Of a stretch of DNA of 50,596 nucleotides, positions 8,196 to 15,282 are shown in pieces. The DNA is from Bdellovibrionota bacterium (GTDB lineage: Bacteria; Bdellovibrionota; Bdellovibrionia; Bdellovibrionales; JAEYZS01): contig JAZKEU010000010.1 in NCBI GenBank assembly GCA_040386775.1, positions 1 through 50,596 of the forward strand, given 5' to 3'. Position 1 is the stretch's first letter, and each line of letters opens with the position of its first letter. Both the position numbers and the translations under genes were made by a program. The notes under the pieces are model-generated. The model ran no database searches. It worked only from the letters and a program-made list of their open reading frames with translations, and was not told the origin of the DNA.

Positions 8196-8726
8196 ATGTT
8201 TCAATACAAACAAAAATCGTACGGCATAAAATCAATCGGTATCACACTAGCAATAGCAGCTTTAGTAATTTCTTGTTCAAGCAAAAAGAAAAGTGAAGGA
8301 GAAGCAAGCGCTGATGGCTCTGGAGCTCCAGACATTTCTTCTTCAAACATGAATTTTGATCCTGTTGGTAGTGACAGTGGAACAATTTCTGGATTGTTCA
8401 CAATCAACTTTCCTTACGATCAAGCAATTCTTGATGAGACAAACAAACAAAAATTAAATTCCAATGCAGAGTGGATCAAAGCAAAAGGCAATACTGCTGT
8501 TGTGCAAATCGAAGGTCACTGTGATTCTAGAGGTTCAGTGGAATACAATTTAGCTCTTGGAGAAAGACGCGCAAAAGCAGTGAAGTCTTACTTGGTAAGC
8601 CTCGGCGTTAGTGGCGATAAATTAAGAGTTGTTAGTTATGGTGAGGAAAAACCTTTAGCACAAGGTGAGACAGAAGAAGCTTACGGTCAAAATAGACGCG
8701 CAAACTTTGTTCCGCTCCCAAACTAA
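8196..8726 (+). CDS. pal: Peptidoglycan-associated lipoprotein Pal
   Basis: An outer-membrane lipoprotein that tethers the membrane to peptidoglycan through an OmpA-like domain. The signal peptide ends in a lipobox (ALVISC), so the mature protein starts at Cys27. A Ser/Lys/Gly-rich linker leads to the OmpA-family domain, with the peptidoglycan-binding motif GHCDSRGSVEYNLALGERR and the C-terminal GQNRRANF. Length (176 aa) is typical. The start has GGAGG nearby. The usual tolQRAB genes are not adjacent. The downstream DUF4398 and YbgF-like genes form the envelope cluster often seen with Pal in Bdellovibrio-like and myxobacterial genomes. Confidence 0.93.
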   Translation: MFQYKQKSYGIKSIGITLAIAALVISCSSKKKSEGEASADGSGAPDISSSNMNFDPVGSDSGTISGLFTINFPYDQAILDETNKQKLNSNAEWIKAKGNTAVVQIEGHCDSRGSVEYNLALGERRAKAVKSYLVSLGVSGDKLRVVSYGEEKPLAQGETEEAYGQNRRANFVPLPN

Positions 8727-8740
8727 GCTAATTTAATCCA

Positions 8741-9052
8741 ATGAAGTTTGTGCAAGGGACATTGTCAGTATTCTTGATCAGTCTAATGGTAGGATGTGCG
8801 GTCAATCCTCCAGTTCAAGAATTCACACTTGCACGAACAGCTCTTACAGCCGCTCAATCGTCTGGAGCTAGCAAATACGCTCCAGGTCTCTGGTTCAAAG
8901 CAGAAGAAAATTACAGACAAGGTGAAAACGCTTTTAAAAAAGGCAATTTTGAAGTAGCTAAACAGTACTTTGCGGAGTCGCAAGATTTCTCTGAACGTGC
9001 CGAGAACAAAGCACGTTACGATAAAAGAAAATTGGGTGAGGACATACCATGA
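8741..9052 (+). CDS. DUF4398-type small lipoprotein
   Basis: A 103-aa lipoprotein with the signal LISLMVGC (lipidated Cys) and then one helical-repeat-like module. The sequence LARTALTAAQSSGASKYAPGLWFKAEENYRQGENAFKKGNFEVAKQYF, read in parts, is characteristic of DUF4398 proteins that accompany pal and TPR genes in delta-type bacteria. The FKKGNFEVAKQYF stretch reads like half of a TPR unit. It starts 14 bp after pal and its stop overlaps the next start by 4 bp (ATGA), so the three genes are one operon. It presumably works in the periplasm beneath the outer membrane, but no activity is known to me. Confidence 0.82.
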   Translation: MKFVQGTLSVFLISLMVGCAVNPPVQEFTLARTALTAAQSSGASKYAPGLWFKAEENYRQGENAFKKGNFEVAKQYFAESQDFSERAENKARYDKRKLGEDIP

Positions 9053-9732
9053 AAAAAGGAACCATGACAAAATTAATGATCGGCTTATTGATTCTACAAG
9101 CAGTAGGTTGCGTGGGTTTGAGAACTAGAGAAGAAGTGAACGAAATGGAAACTTCTAAGCAAGCTCAAGGTCAAGTGAGCCAACTTCAAAAACAAAAAGC
9201 TGAGGCCGATAACAAAGTTATGGTACTTCAAGATGAATTGAGACAATTGAATGGTCGTCTTGATATGCTGGAAAGAAAATCTGTAGATCAGGGTGCTGCT
9301 GGAAATGGTCCTTCCAATACTGATGTGATTGAACAAATGAAAATCTTCGAACAACAAAATGCTTCAATGAGAACAAAGATCGAAGAACTCGAAGGCAAAC
9401 TGGCAAATGCACAGAAAGCACAAACAACGGCAGCTGTAGCAGCGGTTGAAAAATCAACTCCATCAAAAGAAAAAGACAAAGATTCTTATGATTCCGCAGA
9501 AGATCTTTTCAGCAAAAAAGAATGGAAGTCTGCAATCTTGAGTTACCAGGCCTACAGAGATGCAAATCCAAAAGGTAAAAATTATTCCGATGCAACTTAT
9601 AAAATTGGTGTTAGCTTTCAAGAATTAAAAATGAAAGACGAAGCTAAAGTGTTCTTTGAAGAAGTGTTGCAAAAATTTCCAAAGTCTCCCGCAGCAAGAA
9701 AAGCAAAATTCAGACTCGGACAACTTAAATAA
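9049..9732 (+). CDS. YbgF/CpoB-like coiled-coil TPR lipoprotein
   Basis: Similar in architecture to the Tol-Pal accessory protein YbgF (CpoB). An N-terminal coiled coil (about residues 30-85, with repeated Q/L/E heptads) and an Ala/Lys-rich linker precede C-terminal TPRs (YDSAEDLFSKKEWKSAILSY, YKIGVSFQELKMKDEAKVFF). Unlike E. coli YbgF it has a lipobox (LQAVGC), so it is probably membrane-anchored. The first ATG overlaps the previous stop; codon 6 is a second ATG. In E. coli this protein coordinates peptidoglycan synthesis with outer-membrane constriction. The same role here is inferred from position after pal. Confidence 0.82.
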   Translation: MKKGTMTKLMIGLLILQAVGCVGLRTREEVNEMETSKQAQGQVSQLQKQKAEADNKVMVLQDELRQLNGRLDMLERKSVDQGAAGNGPSNTDVIEQMKIFEQQNASMRTKIEELEGKLANAQKAQTTAAVAAVEKSTPSKEKDKDSYDSAEDLFSKKEWKSAILSYQAYRDANPKGKNYSDATYKIGVSFQELKMKDEAKVFFEEVLQKFPKSPAARKAKFRLGQLK

Positions 9733-9771
9733 TGATAGCGCTCTCTTTGGAGAGTGCTGAGGACAGTCGTC

Positions 9772-10815
9772 GTGCGATTCAAATACGTTCTTGGCATTGA
9801 AACCAGCTGTGATGATACATCTTGTGCAGTAGTGGATGAAAATGGTTTTGTGAAGGCAATGCTTTCGGCAAATCAGGATTCTGTGCACCGTCCATTTGGT
9901 GGAATTGTTCCCGAGATCGCAAGTCGTAATCACACTATGACGCTTTTGCCTCTGGTGGATCAGGTTCTAAAAAAAGCAAACCTTGCAATTAATGATATCG
10001 ATGGAATTGCGGCGACGAATCGTCCAGGCCTTTTGGGATCATTGTTGGTCGGCATGGTGACAGCCAAAACTCTATCCCTGGCTTTAGATAAACCCTGGAT
10101 TGGCGTTCATCACATTGAAGGTCACTTGATGGCGCCTTTTTTGAATGATGAAACTTACAAAGCTCCTACAAACTGGGAGTTTCCTTTTTTATCTCTGGTG
10201 GTGAGTGGCGGACATACGTCTTTATTTAAAGTTTTAAGTTTCGGAAAGTATGAGCTTCTGGGTGCGACTACGGATGATGCTGCCGGTGAAGCTTTTGATA
10301 AGTTCGCAAAAATGGCAGGTCTGGGTTATCCTGGAGGAGTGCAGGTAGATAATCTGGCAAAGAATGGAGAAAAAAATTTCCATGCTTTTCCAAGAGCGCT
10401 ACTCAAAGAAGACAATTACGATTTTAGTTTTTCGGGTTTAAAAGCATCAGCACAAAGATTGCTGGCTGATATGAAGCCGGAAGATCTTAAGAAAAACATG
10501 GAAAATCTTTGCGCTTCTTATCAAGAAGCCATTGTGGATGTACTGTTTGAAAAAACCATGAAGGCTGCTCGGGATCACAAAATAAAACATATTACAGTCA
10601 CGGGTGGAGTTTCTGCAAATTCAAGACTGAGAGAAAAATTTCAGTCCCAAGAAAAAATTGTGGGATCAAAGATTATCGTTGCAATTCCACCGTTGAAGTT
10701 CTGCACGGACAATGCAGCGATGATTGGTCTTACGGGATTAAAATATTTAGAAAAAGGTTATACTTCTGACCTCAACACCGGCGTGTTTGCACGCGCCAGC
10801 ATAGCCGCGGAGTAA
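9772..10815 (+). CDS. tsaD: tRNA N6-adenosine threonylcarbamoyltransferase
   Basis: Transfers the threonylcarbamoyl group to A37 of ANN-decoding tRNAs, working with TsaB, TsaE and TsaC (not in this window). The ASKHA-fold signature GIETSCDDTSCAVV opens the protein. The metal-binding HHIEGH follows at about residues 110-115, and SGGHTSLF, GEAFDKFAK and the C-terminal TGGVSANS block are present. I chose the GTG at 9772 (VRFKYVLGIETSCDD) because GAGG lies 9 bases before it and 347 aa matches the family. A GTG at 9754 would add six residues. It begins shortly after the Pal cluster and may be read through from it. Confidence 0.93.
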   Translation: MRFKYVLGIETSCDDTSCAVVDENGFVKAMLSANQDSVHRPFGGIVPEIASRNHTMTLLPLVDQVLKKANLAINDIDGIAATNRPGLLGSLLVGMVTAKTLSLALDKPWIGVHHIEGHLMAPFLNDETYKAPTNWEFPFLSLVVSGGHTSLFKVLSFGKYELLGATTDDAAGEAFDKFAKMAGLGYPGGVQVDNLAKNGEKNFHAFPRALLKEDNYDFSFSGLKASAQRLLADMKPEDLKKNMENLCASYQEAIVDVLFEKTMKAARDHKIKHITVTGGVSANSRLREKFQSQEKIVGSKIIVAIPPLKFCTDNAAMIGLTGLKYLEKGYTSDLNTGVFARASIAAE

Positions 10816-10819
10816 AGGT

Positions 10820-11662
10820 ATGGAAGATAAATCAGCGTTACAAACATTTTCAATGTCCACGGTTCTACAAAGATTAAGGGATCTGGGAATTCGTCCGAAT
10901 AAAAAATTGGGACAGAATTTTTTAGTGAATGTGGATGTATGTAAAAAAATTGTGGATGCTGCGGTCAAAGACAATCCTTCAAAACTCATCGAAGTTGGGC
11001 CGGGATTGGGCGCATTGACAGAATTTCTATTGGATAATCCTGCGCCATTAACCTTAATTGAACTTGATAAAACTTTTGCCGAATACTGGCAAGAAAGACA
11101 AGTGAACGTGATTCATAAGGATGCTTTGCAGATTGATTGGGGATCTTTGGAAAATCCTCCTGGGACTTGTTTAGTGAGTAACCTTCCTTATCAAATTTCT
11201 TCTAGTATCGTGATTGATAGATGTGTTGAGCCTTACAACGTGAACCGCATGGTGTTGATGTTCCAAAAAGAAGTGGGACAAAGAATGACGGCAAGAAATA
11301 AAACAGAAGATTACAGTTTGCTTTCGGTAGTGGCGCAAACTTTCTGGAATATCACGGGATTGATGGACGTTGGGCCTAAAGATTTTTATCCTCCTCCACA
11401 AATCGCTAGTCGGGTACTAACTTTTGATCGCATCGAAGCGAATATTAAGGATCCTAAAAAATATTTAACGATGGTTAAAAAAGCGTTCGCTCAAAGACGT
11501 AAATTTATGGTTTCAAACCTTGGCCAGATATATTTGAAGGCCACTGTGATTGAATCTCTTGTAAAATTGGGCATAAAAGAGACGGTAAGAGCAGAGGATT
11601 TGACTGTGCAGCAGTTTATTGATCTTTACAGAATGTTGAATAACAATGAATCGAACCCTTAG
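10820..11662 (+). CDS. rsmA: 16S rRNA dimethyladenosine transferase RsmA/KsgA
   Basis: Dimethylates two adjacent adenines in the 3' hairpin of 16S rRNA during 30S maturation. The family entry motif PNKKLGQNFLVN is near residue 28. The SAM-binding EVGPGLGALTEFLL and the target-base motif SNLPYQIS are intact, and PKDFYPPPQIAS is the usual KsgA signature before the C-terminal domain. Length is normal (280 aa). The start lies 4 bp after tsaD; an ATG at codon 12 is an alternative start. It belongs to the tsaD-rsmA-smpB translation-quality operon. Confidence 0.94.
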   Translation: MEDKSALQTFSMSTVLQRLRDLGIRPNKKLGQNFLVNVDVCKKIVDAAVKDNPSKLIEVGPGLGALTEFLLDNPAPLTLIELDKTFAEYWQERQVNVIHKDALQIDWGSLENPPGTCLVSNLPYQISSSIVIDRCVEPYNVNRMVLMFQKEVGQRMTARNKTEDYSLLSVVAQTFWNITGLMDVGPKDFYPPPQIASRVLTFDRIEANIKDPKKYLTMVKKAFAQRRKFMVSNLGQIYLKATVIESLVKLGIKETVRAEDLTVQQFIDLYRMLNNNESNP

Positions 11663-11674
11663 GCTTTAAGGAAT

Positions 11675-12148
11675 ATGGCAAAAGAAGAAGAAAAAACTGG
11701 CATTAAAATCATTTCGGAAAATCGTAAGGCGTGGCACGACTATACGATCCTCGAAAAATTCGAGGCGGGGATGGTTTTGCTTGGGACCGAGATCAAGCCG
11801 GTGAAGGCGGGTCAGATTCAGTTGAAGGATTCTTACGTGGAATTTCTAAACGGGGAAATGTTTTTACTTCACGCGCACATCAGCACCTACAATGCTTCCA
11901 GCTACAACAATCACGCGCCTGAAAGAAAACGTAAACTCCTGATGAAAAAATCCGAGATCGAACGCCTCCACGCGAAAGTAAAAGAAAAAGGCCTAGGCAT
12001 TATCCCATTGAAAGTATATTTAAAAAAAGGTTTCGTAAAAATTGAAATCGCCTTCGTCAAAGGCAAAAAAGCCCACGACAAACGCCAAGCCATTAAGAAG
12101 AAAGACGTCGACCGAGAGCTTTCGCAGACGAAGCGGAAGAATCGTTAA
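11675..12148 (+). CDS. smpB: SsrA-binding protein SmpB
   Basis: Binds tmRNA and delivers it to stalled ribosomes. The protein has the conserved ISENRKAWHDY opening, GTEIKPVKAGQIQLKDSY, the HISTYNASSYNNHAPERKRKLL block, and a basic C-terminal tail (HDKRQAIKKKDVDRE...KRKNR) that acts in the A site. Length is typical (157 aa). AAGGA lies 5 bases before the ATG. It ends the translation-related operon. I searched the following bases for the ssrA gene, which is often a neighbour, and did not find it. Confidence 0.95.
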   Translation: MAKEEEKTGIKIISENRKAWHDYTILEKFEAGMVLLGTEIKPVKAGQIQLKDSYVEFLNGEMFLLHAHISTYNASSYNNHAPERKRKLLMKKSEIERLHAKVKEKGLGIIPLKVYLKKGFVKIEIAFVKGKKAHDKRQAIKKKDVDRELSQTKRKNR

Positions 12149-12162
12149 TCCGATTACAAAAT

Positions 12163-12765
12163 CTATTCAGGAAAATTTTCTTTTAGAATAAGCTTCAAAA
12201 ATTTTATTTGTCGATTGGCTTCTGCAAGATTTTTTACGATTTGCTCAAGGCTCCTAGATTCTGAATTATACATTCTTAATATATTTAGCTTTTGCTCTAT
12301 AGTAAATTGAGTAAAGTCGTAGGTACTCGGAAAATCCTTTTCTCGCTGTTCATGCTGCTGTTTTGTAGTCAGTAAGTTTTGCACGTTATTGCTATTGTTT
12401 CTTGAGCTCGGCGACAATATTCCTTCTCGTATTAGAATCTGCTCTATTTCTTCTGAAATTTTGAAAGCTCTTTTGATAGAAGACGCAATCTCAGAAATAG
12501 GTAATTTCGGACTAACCTTAGTTTTCTGATGATACTCGTTAATTAAGCTTTCAACTTTATTAACTAACTCAGCGGATAGCGGAGCCCAATCAACTCCGCC
12601 TAGTTTTAACATTTCTGCGGCCTTATCAAAGTCTTTTTCTGCAATTTTTAGATTGTGTACAATGTCCTCTTTAGAGACTCTGCTATTTTCAAAAAACAGA
12701 GAAGAGCATTCATTGGCTTTTAAATTCACTGAAATAAGTAGCGTAAAAAATATTAGCAATTTCAT
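12163..12765 (-). CDS. Secreted helical protein, unknown function
   Basis: I do not recognise a family. The chosen ATG at 12765 has GAGGG six bases upstream and starts a signal peptide (MKLLIFFTLLISVNLKANEC). A longer frame to 12810 adds 15 unlikely residues. The mature part (about 180 aa) is highly charged and predicted helical (NLKIAEKDFDKAAEMLKL, IEQKLNILRMYNSE, EQIVKNLAEANRQIKFLKL), with a single Cys right after the signal. NECSS lacks a good lipobox, so it is probably a soluble periplasmic protein. It converges with smpB, with 14 bp between the stops. Confidence 0.7.
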   Translation of the reverse strand: MKLLIFFTLLISVNLKANECSSLFFENSRVSKEDIVHNLKIAEKDFDKAAEMLKLGGVDWAPLSAELVNKVESLINEYHQKTKVSPKLPISEIASSIKRAFKISEEIEQILIREGILSPSSRNNSNNVQNLLTTKQQHEQREKDFPSTYDFTQFTIEQKLNILRMYNSESRSLEQIVKNLAEANRQIKFLKLILKENFPE

Positions 12766-12947
12766 TAATGCCCTCACTGTAAAAGATAAGTAGATCAATG
12801 AAAGATTCATGCCATGCTATTCGACTTATATGCATTGTTAGCTAGTTATCAGAGAAATATTTTCATTAACTGATTAAATATCATACGCTTAAGAGATGAA
12901 AATAAAAAGACATCAGCGACACAGTGGCATGTTCTAAAGTCGAATGC

Positions 12948-12966
12948 GTGATATTAAAAATATCAC
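12948..12966. promoter_or_regulatory. Perfect dyad GTGATATT-AAA-AATATCAC
   Basis: An 8-bp inverted repeat with a 3-bp spacer lies 15 bp upstream of the -35 box that serves the small basic protein gene. The position suits an activator or repressor site. It lacks a following T run, so a terminator role is unlikely. Confidence 0.5.
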
Positions 12967-12981
12967 AGTGATTTCAGTATG

Positions 12982-13009
12982 TTGTAAAAATAAAACCCCA
13001 TGCTATATT
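12982..13009 (+). promoter_or_regulatory. Candidate promoter of the small basic protein gene
   Basis: TTGTAA and TATATT are separated by 16 bp. Transcription would begin just before the AAGGAG ribosome-binding site. This supports expression of the short downstream gene. Confidence 0.5.
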
Positions 13010-13029
13010 ATTTAAAAAGGAGTTGTATT

Positions 13030-13221
13030 ATGTCAGAACAAAAACCTAGAATTGGCAAAAAAGGCGGCGCAAAAGAAATCGCTAAAAAACTTACTGAAAT
13101 TCGCCGTAAACCAATCTCAAAAGAGATTTTCGATATCGTTACAGAAATTAGCGAGCGGAATAGAAAGAGCGATAATAAAAAAATCGCTAAATCTGAAGAT
13201 GCGGAACTTTTTAGTTTTTGA
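13030..13221 (+). CDS. Small basic protein, 63 aa, unknown function
   Basis: A strong AAGGAG lies 7 bases before this ATG, and a promoter-like element lies before that. I therefore take it as a real gene and reject the longer start at 13000. The protein is very basic (RIGKKGGAKEIAKKLTEIRR, then ERNRKSDNKKIAKS) with an acidic last segment (EDAELFSF). It has no membrane segment and no Cys. It may be a nucleic-acid-binding or regulatory peptide, but that is a guess from composition only. It ends 9 bp from the convergent LysR gene. Confidence 0.6.
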   Translation: MSEQKPRIGKKGGAKEIAKKLTEIRRKPISKEIFDIVTEISERNRKSDNKKIAKSEDAELFSF

Positions 13222-13230
13222 AAAAGATCT

Positions 13231-14139
13231 TTATTTAAAATTAAAATAATTGTTTTTTATTAAATGTTCGGTGAAGGCGGAGTGAATCGTTCTGCGGCCG
13301 GACATTTTTCTTTCAAGCATCCAAATGTGATCGGAAAATTTACGTTCGGTGGGTCTGATGATTTTTACCGATGAAGAAAAATTAGAGCTATCTAAAACAA
13401 ATTTAGGAACAATTCCAATGCCTACGCCTTCTCTTACCAGTGCTAAAACCATTTCCGCAGTTGAAGCATATGCGCGAATCGGAAGGTTGTGTGGACGCTT
13501 TTTAAAATGTAAAGCTAGCCAGTTGCGAATGGGTTGGTGATTTAAATAATATTCTATCATGGGAGCTTTTATAATTTCATCGAATGTCGGTTTTTCTGGA
13601 AGGCGGCCCTTAGAAGAAATTAGAACGAGTTCTTCTTTGTATACTGGTCGAGACTCAATAACTCTTGTCTGTACCGAGGGAAAAATTGAAAAACATAAAT
13701 CAATACTGCCTTTTTCTAAAAGACGTTGGAGTTCGCTGGGAGTTTCGAAGGTCATTTTGACTTGAGCATAAGGATGCTTTTTTAGAAAAGCACTCAATAT
13801 CGGGGCCAGTTGGGACTTGGCAAATTCAAGATAGGAGCCAATCTTTAAAACACCTTGGACTCGATCTTTTTCATTTTGTAGGTTCTGCACAGCTTGCGTG
13901 AAACCTTTGTGATAAGTTTGAAATTCGCGATGAAGACTTAACCCAGTTTCTGTAGGGACTAATTTTTTACCGATGCGATGAAAAAGTGGAAAGCCTAGAG
14001 AATGTTCAAGCACGGCGATCGTTTGACTGAGGGCCGAAGGAGTCACGTTCAGCACTTCGCTCGCTAAACGATAGTTACCAGAATCTATAATCTGGCAAAA
14101 TACGGCAATTTTGTTGATATCTACATTATTAAGTTTCAC
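13231..14139 (-). CDS. LysR-family transcriptional regulator
   Basis: A 302-aa LTTR. An N-terminal winged helix-turn-helix (residues 8-65: FCQIIDSGNYRLASEVLNVT, PSALSQTIAVLEHSLGFPLF) is followed by a substrate-binding domain from about residue 90 to the end. It is transcribed divergently from the folate cluster with 95 bp between. The classic LysR arrangement makes the CADD-folB-folKP-ligase operon its likeliest target, together with its own gene. The inducer is unknown; a folate or pABA-related ligand would be attractive but is only a guess. Confidence 0.85.
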   Translation of the reverse strand: MKLNNVDINKIAVFCQIIDSGNYRLASEVLNVTPSALSQTIAVLEHSLGFPLFHRIGKKLVPTETGLSLHREFQTYHKGFTQAVQNLQNEKDRVQGVLKIGSYLEFAKSQLAPILSAFLKKHPYAQVKMTFETPSELQRLLEKGSIDLCFSIFPSVQTRVIESRPVYKEELVLISSKGRLPEKPTFDEIIKAPMIEYYLNHQPIRNWLALHFKKRPHNLPIRAYASTAEMVLALVREGVGIGIVPKFVLDSSNFSSSVKIIRPTERKFSDHIWMLERKMSGRRTIHSAFTEHLIKNNYFNFK

Positions 14140-14160
14140 TAAACGTTATGTTTAGGTAAT

Positions 14161-14192
14161 TTAGATTTTCTAATCAATATAATTCTAATCAA
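14161..14192. promoter_or_regulatory. Candidate LysR binding region
   Basis: Between the LysR gene and the folate cluster is the dyad TTAG-ATTTT-CTAA, which overlaps a direct repeat of TCTAATCAA (copies at 14169 and 14184). LysR regulators bind T-N11-A-type dyads in such divergent gaps. The assignment rests on position and symmetry only. Confidence 0.4.
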
Positions 14193-14234
14193 ATGGCTTT
14201 AAATCTTTCTTAAATCTCTAAACAGGAGGCCATT

Positions 14235-14900
14235 ATGCATACTTTCGCTCTAGCACTTAAACCGCTTCATCTTCTCAATCACCCTTTCTATCAGGATTGG
14301 ATGTCGGGCAAGCTGACGAACGAAACTCTTCAGGATTACGCGAGCCAATACTACTCTCACGTCAGTGCATTTCCCCGCTACATCAGCGCCATCCATTCCC
14401 AATGTGAAAATGAAGAAGATAGAAAAATTTTACTCGAAAATTTAAATGACGAAGAAGGAATCAATTACGGAACATCTCATCCCGAACTCTGGTTAAGATT
14501 TGGGGAAGGATTAGGAGCAAATCGTGAAGCGATGAAAACGGCCAATTCTAGAGCCGGCATTGAAAATGTCGTTGCTACATTTTTCAATCTGGCGAGATCG
14601 TCTTTCCACGAAGGACTGGGTACGCTTTACGCGTATGAATCGCAAGTTCCGGAAATTGCGGAATCTAAGATTCAAGGATTGAAAGCGCACTACCAAATCA
14701 CTGATGCGCGAACGCTAGAGTTTTTTGAAGTTCATAAATCCGCCGATGTTTACCATCGTCAAACAATTGAAGGAATATTGGATCGATTACCGGAAAAAGA
14801 AAAGAAAGAGGCCTTGGTGGCAGCAGAACTGGCGGCGAAATCGCTTTGGAATTTCTTGACTGAAATTCATGAAAGACCAGCACATGTCTCTTTACAATGA
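14235..14900 (+). CDS. CADD-like dimetal oxygenase, probable self-sacrificing pABA synthase
   Basis: A 221-aa all-helical protein of the TenA/PqqC fold, CADD subfamily. In Chlamydia, CADD makes p-aminobenzoate from its own side chains and replaces PabABC. Visible features are HPFYQDWMSGKL near the N-terminus (Tyr19 is the likely counterpart of the sacrificed Tyr), metal ligands in NLNDEEG (Glu74) and TSHPELW (His82), YAYES (Glu135), HKSADVYH (His167, Asp171, His174), and Lys145 in ESKIQGLK near the position of the chlamydial amino-donor Lys. Residue equivalences are from memory, not an alignment. AGGAGG lies before the ATG. It heads an operon with folB, folKP and a CofE-like ligase, which supports folate metabolism rather than a death-domain role. 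TenA thiaminase is the less likely alternative. Confidence 0.82.
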   Translation: MHTFALALKPLHLLNHPFYQDWMSGKLTNETLQDYASQYYSHVSAFPRYISAIHSQCENEEDRKILLENLNDEEGINYGTSHPELWLRFGEGLGANREAMKTANSRAGIENVVATFFNLARSSFHEGLGTLYAYESQVPEIAESKIQGLKAHYQITDARTLEFFEVHKSADVYHRQTIEGILDRLPEKEKKEALVAAELAAKSLWNFLTEIHERPAHVSLQ

Positions 14901-15282
14901 TTCCAAACCTAGAGTTTGCGCCTTAATAATTGAGGAATTGAAGTTTGCGGTGAAGCTTGGTTGCACAGCAGATGAAAGAGCGACCCCTCAAGAGGTGAGG
15001 GTTTCGATTGAATTGAGGTGTGAGGCTATTCCTCTTGGAGCGTTTTCCGATTCCATCGAAGATACGATTTGCTTTGCCAAGGTCAATGAAGTGCTGAAGG
15101 AATATATCGAAACCAGAGAGTTCAACTTGATCGAACGCATTGGTCTAGAGAGCTTTGGTCTTTTGCGCGAGCTTACAAAAAATCACCAGGTGCAAATTGG
15201 GGTGCGAGTCCACAAAGTTCAACCTCCGATTCCTAATTTAATTAAAGGTGCCCATTTTACTTGTGGAGATTTTATTTTATGA
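14884..15282 (+). CDS. folB: Dihydroneopterin aldolase
   Basis: Converts 7,8-dihydroneopterin to 6-hydroxymethyl-dihydropterin. The family pattern is present: an early VCALIIEELKFAVKLGCTADER segment (IIEELKF...G...ER), the central CFAKVNEVLKEYIETREFNLIERI with the catalytic-region ERIG, and the C-terminal VRVHKVQPPIP ending, which corresponds to the V.V.K..API motif. The ATG at 14884 overlaps the CADD gene by 17 bp; another ATG at 14869 would add five residues. Its stop overlaps the folK start as ATGA. About 132 aa is normal. Cotranslation with its neighbours is very likely. Confidence 0.88.
   Translation: MSLYNDSKPRVCALIIEELKFAVKLGCTADERATPQEVRVSIELRCEAIPLGAFSDSIEDTICFAKVNEVLKEYIETREFNLIERIGLESFGLLRELTKNHQVQIGVRVHKVQPPIPNLIKGAHFTCGDFIL

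Noticed and set aside
8134-8235. Upstream extension of the protease-propeller gene to 8235
   Set aside because: It overlaps the start of pal on the other strand and puts 34 non-signal residues before a perfect signal peptide.
12149-12230. Possible ssrA (tmRNA) after smpB
   Set aside because: The next gene ends 14 bp past smpB on the other strand and no tRNA-like ends or tag-coding frame is seen.
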